Assembly: GCF_963678975.1 (NCBI RefSeq)
Contig: NC_089277.1
Location: 25,246,672-25,310,671 of the forward strand
Direction of reading: 5' to 3'
Length of the DNA stretch: 64,000 bases
Source: Dysidea avara
Taxonomy: Eukaryota; Porifera; Demospongiae; Dictyoceratida; Dysideidae
Shown here: positions 61,101 to 64,000 of the stretch, in pieces
Numbering within the stretch: the first letter of the stretch is position 1
Layout: each line of letters begins with the position of its first letter
Program-made: the position numbers and the translations under genes
Notes under the pieces: model-generated
What the model was told of the DNA's origin: nothing
Database searches by the model: none
What the model saw: only the letters and a program-made list of their open reading frames with translations

Positions 61101-63588
61101 TTTTGTAGCTGACCTCTCTTCAGGGTGATTTGTTTCTAGCTGATTGCTCTACAGGTTGATTTGTTTGTAGATGAACTCTCTACAGGGTAATTTGCTTGTA
61201 GCTGAACTCCTTACTTTGTGTCTAGTTTGTAGCTGATCTCTCTACAGGGTGATTTGTTTGTAGCTGATCTCTCTACAAGTTGATTTGTGTGTATATAGCT
61301 GATCTCTCTGCAGGTTGATTTGTTTGTAGCCGATCTCTCTACAGGTAATCTGTTTGTAGCTGAACTCTCTATAAGGTGATTTGTTTGTAGCTGATCTCTC
61401 TGCAGGTTGATTTGTTTTAGCTGAACTCTCTACAGGGTGATTGCTTGTAGCTGAACTCCTTACATTGTGTCTAGTTTCTAGCTGATGTCTTTACAGGGTG
61501 ATTTTTTTGTAGCTGAACTCTCTTCAGAGTGATTTGTTTCTAGCTGATCTCTCTACAGGTAGATATGTGTTGATTTGTTCATTGCTGATCGCTCTAAAGG
61601 TAATTGATTTGTTGCAGTTGAACACCCTGCAAAGTGTTTTGTTTGAAACTGATCACTCTAAAGGGTAATTTGTTTGTAGCTGAACTCTCTCCACAGTGAC
61701 TTGTGTGTAGCTGAATTCTGTGTAACTGAATTCTCTAGAGAGTGACTTAATTGTAGCTGAATTCTCTACACAGTGCATGACTTGTTTATAGCTGAACTTT
61801 CTTCAGTGTGACTTGTAATGTTCTGAATCTCTATAGTGGTATATTTGCTTAACTCTCCACATGGTGACTGTCTTCTTGCTGAACTGTCTATAAGATTAAC
61901 TGTTTGCAGCTGAACTCCCTACAGAATAACTTGTGATGTAATAAAATTCTATAATGGAGTAAATAAATTAGCCGAATGCTCTATTAGGGTGACTGTTCTA
62001 TTAGAGTATCTCGATCTCGCATTTGCTACACGGAGTTGGCTTTCGAATCATAACTCAGTGGTTTGTAATCCGATTCTTCTGTACTACTGCAAAGACTTTC
62101 TATGAAGATTATTCCAGCTATACACCGATTTTCAGCTCATTGCTCTAAGCGGTTTGCCTAGTAGGCGTGAAAACTAATACTTTTTATTCATAAAAATCGA
62201 TCGCGTAATTGTGACACAGGTTGGGTTTTGTGTCATATCTCCGTGGTCTTTATCTCGATTCCTTTCAAACCACTAAAAGGCACTCCTACGATGGTTAATC
62301 CATCTACATAGCAATTTTCAACTCATTCTATGAAGCGGTTTACCCTGTAGGCGTGACAACAAATCGATCTTGTTTTACGCGAATAATCGGTCATAACTCC
62401 TGAACCATTCATCGGATTTGTACCACATTTGATGCTAGGATTCGCCTTTGGACTCCCTTTCTGTGTGCCAAATTTCAAGGCGATCGGAGCACGCGTTTGC
62501 TTGTTATAGCAATTTTTGCAAGTGTGCGAAAAGACGAAGAAGAAGAAAAAAAAAAAACGAAGAAAAAAAAAACGAAACTTTGGCAGCTCGTATCTCGGAA
62601 ATGGCTGGAGCGATTTCCTTCAAATTTGGAATGTAGACTCCCTTGGCTGGCGGGCAACTGTGTAGCAAATTTAGTTCCAATCAGATAAGTGATCACCGAG
62701 ATACAAAGGTGTGAAAATGACGTTTTCGTTCTTCCTGTCAATATACTCACGGTGTGGCGCGCTGGCTTCTTGGGCCGCACGACACACTACCGTGTGTCTT
62801 GATAGTAATGGATGATGCTGAAACACACTCCAGCTTAAAGGAACACAGTACTACTACCATTGTTATTACAAATGACGAAGGAAACGAATCAAATAAAACT
62901 GTTTCTGATAACCAAAGATATCCTGTTTCTGACAAAGAGAATAGTTTGGATAGTGATGGAAAGGAATTGACCGTTGCATGCATTGATGGTTCCTCTGCTA
63001 ATAATCAACCACATATAGCCAAGTCTAGTTCCTCAAAAGAAAAGAAACCTACCAATTCAAATTTTGATAAGGAAAACAAAATACATGCACCTCCTACGAG
63101 TGATCAAGATTCTTCTATTGTAGATCAGGACAAAGGATTTAATATTGCCACATCAGTCATTACAGATCCAATGAATATGGATCAAGATGTTTTCCCATCA
63201 GATCAATATACAAACTCTTATCTCACTATTGCACAACACACTGAAGACCCCAAAGAAGATTCTAGCACATACGCTGATGCCAGACAAGATCAAGATGAAA
63301 AATTAGATCATGATGTCAAACACAATCAAGCAGATGTTGATTCTAAATTTGATAACAGTCATGCTGAGTTTAATCCAGACACAGGTCACACAGAATTTGA
63401 AGTTGTTGGTAACAAAGCAAAACTGAATAAATATCTAGAACACAAATGTATGCATTTTCAGCCAAACCATCAAATAGAAATTGAGTCATCACAATTAACA
63501 GGCTTGGAATCATCTCTACAAGATTTTACTAATTTGGACATTTTAGATGATGACAACAAATTTTTTTGCAATACTTGCACTGAAAATA
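52173..63588 (+). CDS. USP16/USP45-like ubiquitin hydrolase, partial, split by E6
   Basis: Exons seen: 52173-52310 (with EIQGPLTQESFDFFGQ), 53112-53199 (FGRGPEEDSHEALRCLLDGL; phases join as Arg), 55372-55612 (Lys-rich linker KKSRETKEQLKVVKQEKF, less certain), and an acidic exon from about 56833 to 63588 interrupted by E6 at 57063-62802. It ends SLQDFTNLDILDDDNKFFCN plus TCTEN at donor GTAAGT (63589). The wording matches the catalytic domain of USP16/USP45, which remove ubiquitin (USP16 from histone H2A). The Cys-box exon, the zinc-finger FGG/CxxC exon expected between 53199 and 55372, and everything after the first CxxC are not seen; the last lies beyond the window. The phase mismatch between 53199 and 55372 also implies a missing exon. 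As it stands this allele could not make a full protein. Confidence 0.72.
52311..53111. other. intron of the USP-like gene
   Basis: Contains a dispersed repeat at about 52640-52800, with CTGCTCTATTAGGGAGTA and ATGCTAGCATAGG...AGCATAAT-type motifs. No other feature recognised. Confidence 0.5.
54146..54530. mobile_element. broken hAT with a nested CAGGGG-family hAT
   Basis: CAGAGTTGAAACCGGGTCAC and the following bases match the left part of the element at 24543, and 54480-54525 matches its interior near 25015-25050. A truncated copy of the CAGGGGCAGATC family (see 5532-5858) interrupts it from 54329 to about 54475. Confidence 0.7.
54874..55082. mobile_element. 209-bp foldback MITE
   Basis: Ends GTAGGGATCTATGCAATAAA and its inverse. 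The arms mirror through GATGAATGATGGTGTTACAG and meet near 54975. Neighbouring AT-rich text is also partly inverted, suggesting nesting. Confidence 0.8.
55613..56832. other. intron with possible degenerate exons
   Basis: Three stretches look exon-like but are broken: 56263-56400 (after acceptor GAACAG; KIKEFFYAKYKYGVTKDPDS with a later frame change), 56473-56572 (EYLRLAAKQKIPIETIVGG, then a stop, before donor GTAAGT), and 56632-56690 (AIQNEENFLTSLSLFASN, then a stop). I do not recognise the family. They could be a decayed insert in the USP intron. Confidence 0.35.
57062..57385. repeat. terminal palindrome of E6
   Basis: Same family as 7864-8189. Centre around GCCAAGACCAAGCGGCAC near 57215. 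Confidence 0.85.
57063..62802 (-). mobile_element. satellite element E6 (minus orientation, inside the USP exon)
   Basis: Starts TCTAATCA after an A and ends GTGTGTCTTGA before a T. Palindrome 57062-57385, tail with acceptor-like site 57386-57590, satellite 57595-61925, conserved block about 61970-62802. The coding frame of the host exon resumes exactly across it if no target duplication is assumed. Length 5740 bp, the longest complete copy here. Confidence 0.93.
57595..61925 (-). repeat. satellite array of E6 with a 1.3-kb higher-order repeat
   Basis: About 140 reverse-orientation monomers. About 1.0 kb starting near 59203 recurs almost exactly from 60506 (offset 1303), and a shorter block recurs at offset ~404 (59821 and 60225). 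Confidence 0.94.
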
Positions 63589-64000
63589 GTAAGTACCACA
63601 ACAATAATATATAAGATTTTATGATATTACTGGAACTATATTATAATGCTTAAGCTTGTGCCTGGCATAGCATAATGCGCCAGCAAAAGCATCAAGCATT
63701 GTACCACCATAATAGGATCATTGTCAAGATTTTTAATTAAAATGCAAAATGCACTTGCCAGTAATAATGCAACTTTTCTTGCAAACAGTGTCCCCCACCT
63801 ATGATGCAAAACATGAACACAATACACAACATTGCTGCATTTCATATTATTTTTACTGTTCCTTGGCTAATTCTGTACATTTCTCTAAAATAAGATCGAG
63901 ATACTCTAATGGAGCAGTCACTCTTATACAGCAGTCAGGAAATGCTGTTGAGTTTGTAAGAATAAGTTTGAGCATAATAGGCTTGAGCTAGGCTATTTTT
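63589..64000. other. start of the next USP intron, with a dispersed repeat
   Basis: After the donor at 63589 there is no coding sequence. AGCATAAT-type motifs (63655-63690, 63970) and an ATACTCTAATGGAGCAGTC pair (63894-63938) mark a copy of the dispersed repeat seen near 14700 and 52640. Confidence 0.5.

Noticed and set aside
57063-62802. TA target duplication (Tc1/mariner-type) for the E family
   Set aside because: TA flanks are compatible by eye at every copy, but the reading frame across E6 closes if one TA is removed and stays open if none is.
57063-62802. E6 spliced out as an intron
   Set aside because: A TAG acceptor lies at the right junction, but the only nearby left donor (GTTAAT at 57053) would place a stop at the join.

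Overview
The window looks like nuclear DNA of an animal. Genes have GT-AG introns, animal-type protein families are present (a WSCD-like sulfotransferase and a USP16/USP45-like deubiquitinase), and many DNA transposons and LINE fragments occur in AT-rich sequence. An early-branching animal such as a sponge is my guess from the repeat style; the sequence does not prove it.

Positions 1-1142 hold little I can recognise. Positions 1143-24506 and 24512-43626 are two head-to-tail copies of one segment. Each copy carries a complete two-exon WSCD-like sulfotransferase gene (1465-7142 and 25533-30648), followed by a large satellite-bearing element and a shared flank. Later insertions differ between the copies. 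In unit 1 they are a 500-bp hAT element, a second satellite element (E2), a 5.7-kb transposon with an 8-bp target duplication that carries a LINE, and a 50-bp LINE tail. In unit 2 they are a 700-bp hAT element, a 251-bp TA-flanked MITE, a PIF/Harbinger-like MITE with satellite element E4 inside it, and a 273-bp LINE tail. With these subtracted, the units are about 12.34 and 12.24 kb.

Positions 43627-51130 are a nest of inverted repeats. They contain satellite element E5 (itself hit by a Mutator-like foldback element) and a foldback element enclosing a reverse-transcriptase fragment. Positions 51380-52157 have CRE- and ETS-like motifs and a striking array of alternating 17-bp motifs. From 52173 to 63588 run exons of a USP16/45-like gene whose long acidic exon is split by satellite element E6 (57063-62802).

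The main novelty is the family E1-E6: elements of 3.5-5.7 kb. One end is a short hairpin plus an ~830-bp conserved block, the middle is a 30-bp satellite array, and the other end is a ~325-bp palindrome. Removing E6 with no target duplication restores an open reading frame across the USP exon; removing it with a TA duplication does not. The family therefore appears to insert between A and T without a target duplication, as Helitron/Helentron elements do. Classification and gene calls come from reading the sequence by eye; no search was run.
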